Made by a program: the position numbers and the translations under genes. The notes under the pieces were generated by a model. It saw only the letters and a program-made list of their open reading frames with translations. It was not told where the DNA came from and made no database searches. From the NCBI GenBank assembly GCA_934119965.1, contig CAKOTA010000010.1, positions 1-41,448 on the forward strand: a stretch of DNA of 41,448 nt, read 5' to 3'. Numbering within the stretch: the stretch's first letter is position 1; every line of letters starts with the position of its first letter. The stretch is from an uncultured Bacilli bacterium (lineage in GTDB: Bacteria > Bacillota_I > Bacilli_A > RF39 > UBA660). Positions 22,227-30,046 of the stretch are shown one piece after another.

Positions 22227-23237
22227 TTCATAAGTAATATTTAATTCTTTGATTTTGGTTGCTACTTCAACACCAACGTACCTGTAATGCCAAGATTCAT
22301 ATTGGTATCCGGTAATATATTCTTTACCCTTAGGATATCTTAAAATAAATCCATATTTATAAGCATTATCTTGTAACCATGCGTATTCTTTTGAATAGGC
22401 AAAAGTATCAAAATTAGTTGTTCTACTTGTAACATCAAATGCAAGGCCTGTTTGGTGTTCACTATATCCAGGTCTAGCAGAGTAGGTATCAGCTAAAGCG
22501 TAGCCATCTCTTTTACCATAATTATTATATAGATAACTTTGAGTATTATAACTTCTATAAGGTGAATTAATATATAACGATAATCCAGTTTTAGAAGCAT
22601 CTTCCCACATTAATTTATATTTTTCATAAACCTCACTATTTAATGGTTGATTAACACCATATTTTGATTCAATAGTAACCATATTGTCAGGTACATAATC
22701 TTTATCCAAATAATTAAATTTATTGACTAATATCAATGTACCTTTACTTAAGTCAGCAGGTGTTGCATTAGTATAAAATTCATAATCAAGATTACAATTA
22801 ACATTCAAAATAATATTATAATTGTCTAGGTTATGATTTTTTTTATATTCTATATATCTATCTAAGTTGTCATTGATATAATATTCTTCTTTCATTAAAG
22901 CGACTATTTCTTCGTTATATTCAATATCTTTATCATAAAAATCATTATTTACAACATACATTGTATCTTGAATAGAAAAGTTATATTTACTAAAATCTAA
23001 ATAATCATTTAATTTTTCTTCTTTAAAGTTTTCATTTTTAATTAATTCGATTATAAATTCATTGTAATCGTATTTTAAGACAATGTCAGGATTTTTTAAT
23101 GTGTTGATTATTTCAATTTGTTCTTCATTATATCCTAATTTTTTAAATTCATTTTCTTCTTTTGTAAAATATTTAAATCCTAAATAAGCCAATATAGTTA
23201 TTAAGATTAAACTAATTATTATAATTATCTTTTTCAT
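22200..23237 (-). CDS. VanY-type D-Ala-D-Ala carboxypeptidase, copy 2
   Basis: A 345-residue membrane-anchored paralogue with an N-terminal helix (about 3-22). An accessory region (about 25-165) begins with a KKLGYNEEQIEIINTL motif that copy 3 repeats in the form KKLGYNNEQTEIILKL. The catalytic M15B domain (about 170-340) carries SPYRSYNTQSYLY, SEHQTGLAFDVTS and ESWHYRYVG with the catalytic Glu and zinc ligands kept. Its start codon overlaps the stop of copy 3 (ATGA), so the two are translationally coupled, and AGGTGAC gives an additional ribosome-binding site. Confidence 0.9.
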   Translation of the reverse strand: MKKIIIIISLILITILAYLGFKYFTKEENEFKKLGYNEEQIEIINTLKNPDIVLKYDYNEFIIELIKNENFKEEKLNDYLDFSKYNFSIQDTMYVVNNDFYDKDIEYNEEIVALMKEEYYINDNLDRYIEYKKNHNLDNYNIILNVNCNLDYEFYTNATPADLSKGTLILVNKFNYLDKDYVPDNMVTIESKYGVNQPLNSEVYEKYKLMWEDASKTGLSLYINSPYRSYNTQSYLYNNYGKRDGYALADTYSARPGYSEHQTGLAFDVTSRTTNFDTFAYSKEYAWLQDNAYKYGFILRYPKGKEYITGYQYESWHYRYVGVEVATKIKELNITYEEYYAYFVK

Positions 23238-24184
23238 TTGTCACCTACTATATAATATTCGTAATATTCATCATAAGTAATATTTTTATCATAAATTGCT
23301 TTAGCTACATCAGTACCAACATATCTATAATGCCAAGATTCATAATCGTATCCAGTTATATCTTCTTTACCTTTAGGATATCTTAAAATAAAGCCATATT
23401 TGTAAGCATTCTTTTGTAGCCATTTAAATTCATCTGTTTTTTCAAAATCATTCATAATTGTGTTATATGTAACAATATCAAGAGTAAGTCCAGTTTGATG
23501 TTCACTAAATCCGGCTCTAGCACTTACACTATCTGCCCATTTTTCACCTTTGCTATCAGCATATCCGTCCCATAATGTTTCTTGAGTTTTATAGTCACGA
23601 TAAGAAGATGTAACTATCAATGTTAGATCTTCGTCTTTAGCGGCATACCACATTTTTTTATAAGCAGTATATACTTCTTCTGTGATGCTATTGTTATCAT
23701 ATGAATAATAATTGCTTATTGGAACAATGTTTTTAGGCGTATAATTTTCCTTTAATTGGTTAAACTTATTAACGAGCATTAAATTACCTTTACTTGTATC
23801 GGTAGCCACAACTATATCTTTATCATACCATTCATTATTAGCTTTAACATTAACTAAACTAACTATTTTACTAATTTTTTCATCTTTATGTTTTTTATAG
23901 TATTTGATATAAGTATTTAGATTTTTAAATAGGAAATATTTTTGATTTATGAATTTTGTGTAATCTTTATTATAGTCCATTTTTAATATTTCTTTAATAT
24001 ATTTATCATCTAGTTTTAAGATTATTTCTGTTTGTTCATTATTATATCCTAGTTTCTTTAATTTATAGGGATTACTATTAATATATTTAATATATTTTAT
24101 TCCACTTATGATTAGAACTATAAAAATAATTATGCCGATTAATCCATAATATACACTTTTTTTTAATCTTCTTTTCTTTTTCAT
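23234..24184 (-). CDS. VanY-type D-Ala-D-Ala carboxypeptidase, copy 3 (first in operon)
   Basis: The start at ATG 24184 gives about 316 residues and follows AGGTGATGTT; the longer frame would begin inside the promoter. A basic N-terminus (MKKKRRLKKS) precedes a membrane helix (about 10-30). The accessory region has the LGYNNEQTEII motif shared with copy 2. The catalytic M15B domain has SSYRDYKTQETLW, SEHQTGLTLDIVTY and ESWHYRYVG. All metal and catalytic residues appear intact. Three tandem carboxypeptidases suggest redundancy or specialised growth phases; VanY homologues outside vancomycin clusters act in normal wall maturation, so this does not by itself indicate resistance. Confidence 0.9.
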   Translation of the reverse strand: MKKKRRLKKSVYYGLIGIIIFIVLIISGIKYIKYINSNPYKLKKLGYNNEQTEIILKLDDKYIKEILKMDYNKDYTKFINQKYFLFKNLNTYIKYYKKHKDEKISKIVSLVNVKANNEWYDKDIVVATDTSKGNLMLVNKFNQLKENYTPKNIVPISNYYSYDNNSITEEVYTAYKKMWYAAKDEDLTLIVTSSYRDYKTQETLWDGYADSKGEKWADSVSARAGFSEHQTGLTLDIVTYNTIMNDFEKTDEFKWLQKNAYKYGFILRYPKGKEDITGYDYESWHYRYVGTDVAKAIYDKNITYDEYYEYYIVGDK

Positions 24185-24200
24185 AACATCACCTATATTA

Positions 24201-24229
24201 ATTATAAACAAATTTAATTTAAAATACAA
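24201..24229 (-). promoter_or_regulatory. Promoter of the vanY-like operon
   Basis: On the minus strand TTGTAT (24224-24229), 17 bases, TATAAT (24201-24206), 17 bases before the start codon. Confidence 0.8.
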
Positions 24230-24242
24230 GATGGAGGGAATT

Positions 24243-24758
24243 ATGGAATTATTTATTTTATGTCTTAAAATATTCTTTGTAAGAATCATTGATGTTTCAA
24301 TGGGAACTTTTAGAACAATTATAACAGTTAAGGGTAATAGAATAGCTGCTACAATGATAAGTTTTTTCGAAACATTGATTTGGTTTTTGGTGGTTAAGGA
24401 AGCATTAAATACCGATATTAATAGTATATGGATAGCTTTATCATATGCTGGTGGTTTTGCGACTGGAACATATTTAGGAACTTTTTTAAGTACAAGGTTT
24501 ATTAAGGGAACAATCGGTTTTCAAGTTATTTTGAGTAGTACTAATGACAATGTTGTTGATAGTTTAAGAAATAATGGATATGCTGTATCAGTGGTAGAGG
24601 CTAAAGGACAACAAGATAAAAAATATATGTTATTTATTGAAGTGGATAATAAAAAATATAATGGTTTAGTTAGATTAATTAAAAGTCTAGATGATAAAGC
24701 TTTTATTATAGTTAATGATACTAAATATGTAATAAATGGATATTTTGGTAGAAACTGA
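24243..24758 (+). CDS. UPF0316/DUF2179-family membrane protein (YebE-like)
   Basis: The 171-residue protein has three membrane helices (about 5-22, 34-54, 60-85) opening LFILCLKIFFVRIIDVSMGTFRTI, followed by a soluble domain (about 95-170). That domain fits the DUF2179/DUF5698 architecture of UPF0316 proteins, whose function is not established. GGAGGG lies 4 bases upstream of ATG 24243. Divergent from the vanY-like operon; no clear own promoter is seen. Confidence 0.85.
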   Translation: MELFILCLKIFFVRIIDVSMGTFRTIITVKGNRIAATMISFFETLIWFLVVKEALNTDINSIWIALSYAGGFATGTYLGTFLSTRFIKGTIGFQVILSSTNDNVVDSLRNNGYAVSVVEAKGQQDKKYMLFIEVDNKKYNGLVRLIKSLDDKAFIIVNDTKYVINGYFGRN

Positions 24759-24778
24759 TTTTTAAATCAGTTTTTTTT
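24752..24778 (+). terminator. Intrinsic terminator after the UPF0316 gene
   Basis: AAACTGATT (24752-24760), loop TTTA, AATCAGTTT (24765-24773), then Ts. Confidence 0.88.
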
Positions 24779-24832
24779 CGACAAATTATTTAATTTTTGA
24801 GTGTTAATATAAAAAACATTTAAGGAGGAATT

Positions 24833-25711
24833 ATGGACTATTATGTAGAAATAAAAGAAGAGTTAATAAAAAATGAAGTTTATAAAAAGACAAAAGATTA
24901 TAGTAAAAATAGAAGTGATTTACAAACTTATTATAATGTTGGAAAAATGTTAAGTGAAGCGGGAAAACATTATGGTGAAGGAATTATAAAAGAATATTCT
25001 AAAAAATTAACTAATGAATTAGGTAAAGGTTACACGATAACTAATCTAAAATATATGCGTAAATTCTATCTTTTTTCAAAAAGTCAGACATTGTCTGACC
25101 AATTAAGCTGGAGCCATTATATTGAATTATTGTGGTTAAATGACAATCAAATTAAATATTATATTAAAGTAACAGAAGATCAAAATTTATCCGTAAGAGA
25201 ATTAAGAAAAAAAATAAAATCAAATGAATATGAAAGATTGGATGAAAAAACAAAAGAAAAATTAAAAAATGATAATAAATTAGAAGTTCAAGATTTAGTA
25301 AAAAATCCTATTATATTAAATACAGATAAAGAAATAATGAGGGAAAAAATGCTGCAACAATTAATTTTAGAAAATATGGATAATTTTCTAGAGCAGTTAG
25401 GTAATGGTTTCTGTTATATAAAAAATGAATATAAAATAAAAATAGGTGACATTTATAATTATATTGATTTGCTTTTGTATAATATAAAATATAAATGCTA
25501 TGTTGTAGTAGAGTTAAAAATAACAAAATTAAAGAAAGAACATATAGGTCAAATAGAAACCTACATGAATTATGTAAATATAAATATAAAAACGATAGAG
25601 GAAAACAATACTATAGGAATAATAATCACTAAAGAAGAAAATAAATATATAATGTCATATTGTAGTGACGAAAGAATATTCAATACAACTTATGAATTAC
25701 AGGAGGTTTAA
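24833..25711 (+). CDS. YhcG/DUF1016 PDDEXK nuclease, copy 1 of 3
   Basis: The 292-residue protein belongs to the DUF1016/YhcG family. The N-terminal DUF1016_N domain (about 15-150) contains RSDLQTYYNVGKMLSEAGKH and LSWSHYIELL. A linker (about 150-165) leads to a PDDEXK nuclease-like domain (about 165-285) with the motif Asp in YNYIDLLLY and the E-x-K in VVELKITK, ending in a GQIETYMNYV helix. YhcG proteins occur widely beside mobile elements and restriction systems; their biochemical role is not settled. Residues 84-89 (SQTLSD) are encoded by the palindrome at 25083-25099. AGGAGG precedes ATG 24833, with only a weak promoter candidate (TATAAA at 24808). The ribosome-binding site of copy 2 lies in its last codons. 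Confidence 0.9.
   Translation: MDYYVEIKEELIKNEVYKKTKDYSKNRSDLQTYYNVGKMLSEAGKHYGEGIIKEYSKKLTNELGKGYTITNLKYMRKFYLFSKSQTLSDQLSWSHYIELLWLNDNQIKYYIKVTEDQNLSVRELRKKIKSNEYERLDEKTKEKLKNDNKLEVQDLVKNPIILNTDKEIMREKMLQQLILENMDNFLEQLGNGFCYIKNEYKIKIGDIYNYIDLLLYNIKYKCYVVVELKITKLKKEHIGQIETYMNYVNINIKTIEENNTIGIIITKEENKYIMSYCSDERIFNTTYELQEV
25083..25099. repeat. Palindrome GTCAGACATTGTCTGAC inside yhcG copy 1
   Basis: A 7-bp perfect inverted repeat around ATT: GTCAGAC-ATT-GTCTGAC. The central ACATTGT is shared with the palindromes in copies 2 and 3 at the same codon position, while the arms (GTCAG/CTGAC) are specific to this copy. It could act as a DNA palindrome or as an mRNA hairpin. Confidence 0.9.
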
Positions 25712-25712
25712 A

Positions 25713-26603
25713 ATGAGTTACTATGAAAACATAAAAGAAGAGTTAATAAAAAATGAAGTTTATAAAAAAGTAAAAGATTATAGTAAAAATAGAAGTGATT
25801 TACAAACTTATTATAATGTTGGAAAAATGTTAAGTGAAGCAGGTAAACATTATGGTGAAGGAATTATAAAAGAATATTCTAAAAAATTAACTAATGAATT
25901 AGGTAAAAAATTTGGAATTAGAATATTATATAGATTTAAAAAATTTTATGAAACTTTCTGTAATCAAAAAGTGGCGACATTGTCGCCAAAATTATGTTGG
26001 TCTCACTATGATTTGATTTTATCAATAAACGATATTAGTCAAATTGACTATTATATAAAAATTTCAGAGGAACAAAATTTAACTGTAAGAGAATTAAGAA
26101 AAAGAATAAAATCAAATGAATATGAAAGATTAGATAAAAAAACAAAAGAAAAATTAAAAAATGATTATAAATTAGAAGTTCAAGATTTAGTAAAAAATCC
26201 TATTATATTAAATACAGATAAAGAAATAATGAGAGAAAAGATGTTACAACAATTAATTTTTGAAAATATGGACAATTTTCTAGAGCAGTTAGGTAATGGT
26301 TTCTGTTATATAAAAAATGAATATAAAATAAAAATAGGTGACACTTATAATTATATAGATTTATTATTATTTAATTATATTTACAATTGCTTTGTTGTAG
26401 TGGAACTAAAAATAACAAAATTAAAGAAAGAACATATAGGGCAAATAGAAACCTATATGAATTATATTGATAAGAATATAAAAAAAATAAATCAAGATAA
26501 AACAATAGGAATAATAATTACAAAAGAAGAAAATAAATATATAATGTCATATTGTAGTGATGAAAGAATTTTTAATACTACTTATGAATTACAGGAGGCT
26601 TAA
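25713..26603 (+). CDS. YhcG/DUF1016 PDDEXK nuclease, copy 2 of 3
   Basis: The 296-residue tandem paralogue of copy 1 starts one base after its stop codon, with AGGAGG in the preceding coding end. Residues 1-75 and about 125-290 are nearly identical to copies 1 and 3. The middle (about 76-110, FGIRILYRFKKFYETFC) differs strongly from their GYTITNLK-type sequence, so this copy has the most divergent DUF1016_N core. The conserved Trp is preceded by LC instead of LS. Nuclease motifs YNYIDLLLF and VVELKITK are intact. Residues 87-92 (VATLSP) lie on the palindrome at 25972-25988. Confidence 0.9.
   Translation: MSYYENIKEELIKNEVYKKVKDYSKNRSDLQTYYNVGKMLSEAGKHYGEGIIKEYSKKLTNELGKKFGIRILYRFKKFYETFCNQKVATLSPKLCWSHYDLILSINDISQIDYYIKISEEQNLTVRELRKRIKSNEYERLDKKTKEKLKNDYKLEVQDLVKNPIILNTDKEIMREKMLQQLIFENMDNFLEQLGNGFCYIKNEYKIKIGDTYNYIDLLLFNYIYNCFVVVELKITKLKKEHIGQIETYMNYIDKNIKKINQDKTIGIIITKEENKYIMSYCSDERIFNTTYELQEA
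25972..25988. repeat. Palindrome TGGCGACATTGTCGCCA inside yhcG copy 2
   Basis: A 7-bp inverted repeat around ATT: TGGCGAC-ATT-GTCGCCA, at the codon position equivalent to that in copy 1. Same core, arms changed to TGGCG/CGCCA. It is a GC-rich island in very AT-rich DNA. Confidence 0.9.
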
Positions 26604-26604
26604 A

Positions 26605-27492
26605 ATGAATTATTATGAAATTATTAAACAAGAACTAATCAATAATGAGATATACAAAAAAGTAAAAGATTATAGTAAAAATAGAAGTGATTTACAAACA
26701 TATTACAATGTTGGAAAAATGTTAAGTGAAGCAGGAAAACATTATGGTGAAGGAATTATAAAAGAATATTCTAAGAAATTAACTAATGAATTAGGCAAAG
26801 GGTATACTATAACAAATTTGAAAAGGATGAGACAGTTTTATTTAATGATTGAAAAAGGTGCCACATTGTGGCACCAATTATCTTGGAGTCATTATAGGGA
26901 ATTATTGCCATTAAAAGATATAAATAAAATTAATTATTATATTGAAATGGTTAAAAATGGTAATTTAACTCAAAGAAAGCTGAAAGAGAAAATAAAATCA
27001 AAAGAATATGAAAGATTGGATGAAAAAACAAAAGAAAAACTAAAAAACAATAATAAATTAGAAGTTCAAGATTTAGTAAAAAATCCTATTATATTAAATG
27101 CGGATAAAGAAATATTAAAAGAAAAGATGTTACAACAATTAATTTTAGAAAATATGGACAATTTTCTAGAGCAGTTAGGTAATGGTTTCTGTTATATAAA
27201 AAATGAATACAAAATAAAAATAGGTGACACTTATAATTATATAGATTTGCTTTTATACAATATAAAATATAAATGTTATGTTGTAGTAGAGTTAAAAATA
27301 ACAAAATTAAAGAAAGAACATATAGGTCAAATAGAAACATATATGAATTATGTAAATAGAAATATAAAAACAATAGAAGAAAATAAAACTATAGGAATAA
27401 TAATTACAAAAGAAGAAAATAAATATATAATGTCATATTGTAGTGATGAAAGAATCTTTAATACTACCTATGAATTAGAAAGGGTTATATGA
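26605..27492 (+). CDS. YhcG/DUF1016 PDDEXK nuclease, copy 3 of 3
   Basis: The 295-residue third copy starts one base after the stop of copy 2, again with AGGAGG in the preceding coding end. DUF1016_N with GYTITNLKRMRQFY resembles copy 1; LSWSHYRELLPL follows. Nuclease motifs YNYIDLLLY and VVELKITK are intact, and the C-terminal helix GQIETYMNYVNRN is shared with copy 1. Residues 85-90 (GATLWH) are encoded by the palindrome at 26857-26875. No terminator is seen before the ABC transporter promoter. Confidence 0.9.
   Translation: MNYYEIIKQELINNEIYKKVKDYSKNRSDLQTYYNVGKMLSEAGKHYGEGIIKEYSKKLTNELGKGYTITNLKRMRQFYLMIEKGATLWHQLSWSHYRELLPLKDINKINYYIEMVKNGNLTQRKLKEKIKSKEYERLDEKTKEKLKNNNKLEVQDLVKNPIILNADKEILKEKMLQQLILENMDNFLEQLGNGFCYIKNEYKIKIGDTYNYIDLLLYNIKYKCYVVVELKITKLKKEHIGQIETYMNYVNRNIKTIEENKTIGIIITKEENKYIMSYCSDERIFNTTYELERVI
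26857..26875. repeat. Palindrome GGTGCCACATTGTGGCACC inside yhcG copy 3
   Basis: An 8-bp inverted repeat around ATT: GGTGCCAC-ATT-GTGGCACC, at the equivalent codon position. Same core ACATTGT, third set of arms (GGTGCC/GGCACC). Confidence 0.92.
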
Positions 27493-27496
27493 ATTA

Positions 27497-27525
27497 TTTA
27501 CATATCATTAAATAAAGTGTATAAT
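27497..27525 (+). promoter_or_regulatory. Promoter of the ABC transporter genes
   Basis: TTTACA (27497-27502), 17 bases, TATAAT (27520-27525). Confidence 0.85.
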
Positions 27526-27554
27526 GAAACATATTAGAGGGAAGTGATTTTAAA

Positions 27555-28454
27555 ATGCTAGAAGTTAAAAATGTAACAAAATATTATGGTGACTTCAAAG
27601 CTGTAGATAACTTATCTTTCACAGTTAAAGAAGGCGAAATATTTGGGTTGCTAGGTGTTAACGGAGCAGGTAAAACTACAACATTTAGAATGATTATGGG
27701 ATTACTTGATGCCACAGAAGGAACTATTCTTTTAGATGGAAAACATATAGATTATAGTGTTACTGACAAAATAGGATTTTTAACGGAAGAAAGAAGTCTA
27801 CTCGTTAAAATGACTGTAAGAGAACAAGCTATATTTTATGGTACATTAAAAGGAATGGAAGAAAAGAAAATAATTGAAAGATTAGAGTACTTATTAAATA
27901 AATTTGGAGTTTCAGATTACATTGATAAAAAAATAAAAGAACTATCTAAAGGTAATCAACAAAAAATCCAATTTATTATGGCTATTATTAATGAACCAAA
28001 ATTATTAATATTGGATGAACCATTTAGTGGTTTAGATCCATTTAATGTTGAACTATTTAAAAATGAAATAGTAGAATTATCAAAAAAAGGATCAATTATT
28101 ATTTTCTCATCTCATAGAATGGAACATGTTGAATTATTCTGTAAAAAATTAGTTATAATTTTAAAAGGAAAAACAGTATTAGAAGGATATCTAAAAGATA
28201 TAAAAGAAAAATACCGTAAGAAAAATATTTTCATAAAAGGGGATATTACTAAAGAAGAATTACAAGAAATTAAAGGTGTTTTAGAAGTAATTGAAAAATC
28301 TGATGAGTTTGAAGTAAAAATTGAATCTTCTGAAATAGTTGAATCAGTGTTTAAAGTAGTAAGTAAGAAAAAAAATATTACAAAATTTGTTGTAGAAGAA
28401 CCAACATTAAATGAAATATTTGTGTCAAAGGTAGGTGAATCATATGAAAAGTAA
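27555..28454 (+). CDS. ABC transporter ATP-binding protein (NatA-like)
   Basis: The 299-residue nucleotide-binding subunit of an ABC-2 type exporter. Walker A is GVNGAGKTT (about 35-43), the signature LSKGNQQKIQF (about 134), Walker B LLILDEPFSGLD (about 153-164), and the switch His lies in IIFSSHRMEHVE. A C-terminal domain (about 220-299) fits the NatA/YhaQ group. It would power the membrane protein encoded by the overlapping next gene. In B. subtilis NatAB exports sodium ions, but substrates of this family vary, so none is assigned here. Confidence 0.92.
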   Translation: MLEVKNVTKYYGDFKAVDNLSFTVKEGEIFGLLGVNGAGKTTTFRMIMGLLDATEGTILLDGKHIDYSVTDKIGFLTEERSLLVKMTVREQAIFYGTLKGMEEKKIIERLEYLLNKFGVSDYIDKKIKELSKGNQQKIQFIMAIINEPKLLILDEPFSGLDPFNVELFKNEIVELSKKGSIIIFSSHRMEHVELFCKKLVIILKGKTVLEGYLKDIKEKYRKKNIFIKGDITKEELQEIKGVLEVIEKSDEFEVKIESSEIVESVFKVVSKKKNITKFVVEEPTLNEIFVSKVGESYEK

Positions 28455-29760
28455 ATTATGGTTTTTAACTAAAGTTTCATTAAAAAGAAAAATTGATACA
28501 AAATGGTTTAAAATAGTTAATATTCTTTTATTAATTGGTATAGTGGCTTTATGTAATATTGATTCAATTATCAAATTCTTTGGTGGAGATTTTGATGAGT
28601 TAACTAAAGTTTATGTTATTGATAATACTGAATATACATTTGATATTTTAAAAGAACAAATTAATACAACAAGTAAAACAATTAATGGAGAGACATCATC
28701 ATTTGATGTAATTAAATATGAAAAAACTGAAGATGATGCTTTAAAGGAAATAGAAGAGAATAATAAAATTATTTTATTCGTAGTTAATCCTGATGAAAAA
28801 AATGTTTTAAGTATAAAAATAGTGTCTGAAGGTTATATTGATACGATACCTTATCAAGTATTATATCAAGCTGCCAATGTCACAAAAAATGCAGTAGCTA
28901 TGTCTCAAACTAATATTGATCAAGAAGAACTTAACAAAATAATGTCAGCAGTTGAAATAGATAGGGTTATATTAGATGAAACTAAGAAAACTGAAGATGA
29001 AAGTATGGAAACAATTATGTCTACTGTTTTCCCAATTGTAATATTACCTTTCTTTATGTTGACAATATTCTTGATTCAAATGATTGGGATGGAAGTAAAC
29101 GACGAAAAAACAACTAGAGGAATGGAAATAATTATCTCAAATGTATCTCCAAAAACACATTTTTTCTCAAAAATATTATCAGGTAATATATTTGTTTTAT
29201 CACAAGGATTATTTTTGATAATATATGGCACTATTGGACTATTTTCAAGAACTCTATTTGGTGGAGGAAATGTTATTGATAGTTTAGGTGGAGAAGTAGG
29301 TGGAATTTTAGATTCTGTATTAAATAGTCAATTTGTTGATAAGTTAATATATATAATACCACTTGCACTAGTTTTAATGATATTAACATTTATTGCATAC
29401 TCATTACTTGCAGGCATTTTAGCAAGTATTACTACAAATGCTGAAGATTTTAGTCAAATGCAAACACCAATTGTAATAATTCTATTAGTAGGCTATTATT
29501 TAGCAATGATGGCAGGAGTATTCAAAGGCGCTATATTTATAAGAATATTATCTTATATCCCATTAATATCTGCTATATTATCTCCATCATTATTAGTTTT
29601 AGGTCAAATTGGAATAGTTGATGTATTAATCTCTATATTATTAACTATAATAACAAATTATTTATTAATTAAATATGGTTTAAAAATATATAAAGTTGGT
29701 ATCTTAAATTATTCATCTAAAGATTTATGGAAAAAAATGTTTAAAGCAATGAAAGAATAG
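28444..29760 (+). CDS. ABC-2 type transporter permease (NatB/YhaP-like)
   Basis: The 438-residue membrane subunit has a first helix at about 24-42. A large extracytoplasmic domain (about 45-190) is followed by a cluster of five helices (about 195-220, 245-275, 300-330, 345-365, 375-415), as in NatB/YhaP proteins. ATG 28444 overlaps the end of the ATPase gene by 11 bases and follows AGGTGAAT. Paired with the ATPase, it forms a homodimeric exporter of unknown substrate. Confidence 0.9.
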   Translation: MKSKLWFLTKVSLKRKIDTKWFKIVNILLLIGIVALCNIDSIIKFFGGDFDELTKVYVIDNTEYTFDILKEQINTTSKTINGETSSFDVIKYEKTEDDALKEIEENNKIILFVVNPDEKNVLSIKIVSEGYIDTIPYQVLYQAANVTKNAVAMSQTNIDQEELNKIMSAVEIDRVILDETKKTEDESMETIMSTVFPIVILPFFMLTIFLIQMIGMEVNDEKTTRGMEIIISNVSPKTHFFSKILSGNIFVLSQGLFLIIYGTIGLFSRTLFGGGNVIDSLGGEVGGILDSVLNSQFVDKLIYIIPLALVLMILTFIAYSLLAGILASITTNAEDFSQMQTPIVIILLVGYYLAMMAGVFKGAIFIRILSYIPLISAILSPSLLVLGQIGIVDVLISILLTIITNYLLIKYGLKIYKVGILNYSSKDLWKKMFKAMKE

Positions 29761-29781
29761 TTTTAATAAACTATTTTTTTT
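29754..29781 (+). terminator. Intrinsic terminator after the ABC permease
   Basis: AATAGTTT (29756-29763), loop TAAT, AAACTATT (29768-29775), then Ts; overlaps the stop codon. Confidence 0.82.
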
Positions 29782-29804
29782 CATATATTAATATAGGTGA
29801 TTCT

Positions 29805-30044
29805 ATGGCATTTGATAAATTAAGAACATACATAATGGAAGATGAATTCGAAGTTAAATTACTAAAAGATAGAATAGACATATTGAATTACGAATCTATA
29901 GGACATCTTGATTCGAATAAAATAATTATTAGGCATAAACAAGGCAAAATTACAATAAATGGTAAAAATTTAGTTGTTTCAAAATTACTCAAAGATGAAG
30001 TATTAATTATAGGAAAAATAATAAATATAGAATTGGGAGAATAA
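29805..30044 (+). CDS. yqfC: Sporulation protein YqfC (YabP/YqfC family)
   Basis: The 79-residue protein shows the YabP/YqfC family plan: a short beta-rich core with LKDRIDILNYESIGHL, IIIRHKQGKITINGKNL and ending LIIGKIINIEL. YqfC is a mother-cell sporulation protein under sigma-E in B. subtilis, co-transcribed with yqfD. AGGTGATT gives a good start site. Only 24 bases separate the upstream terminator from the ATG, so any promoter would overlap that terminator; CATATATT (29782-29789) is a weak sigma-E -10 candidate. Two bases separate it from yqfD. Confidence 0.9.
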   Translation: MAFDKLRTYIMEDEFEVKLLKDRIDILNYESIGHLDSNKIIIRHKQGKITINGKNLVVSKLLKDEVLIIGKIINIELGE

Positions 30045-30046
30045 TA

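Noticed and set aside
21489..24184. A vancomycin-resistance cluster, from three VanY-like genes and a VanZ-like gene
   Set aside because: No vanH, ligase, vanX or VanRS two-component genes are present, and the VanZ-like gene is 7 kb away in a sporulation operon; these families have ordinary wall roles.
25311..27373. Minus-strand frames within the yhcG-like copies
   Set aside because: They are Leu/Tyr-rich shadows of the conserved nuclease domain, found at equivalent places in the copies, without start signals.
24833..27492. Reading the yhcG palindromes as intrinsic terminators or as a CRISPR-like array
   Set aside because: No T-run follows any of them, they lie in mid-gene, and they are single units about 890 bases apart without spacers.
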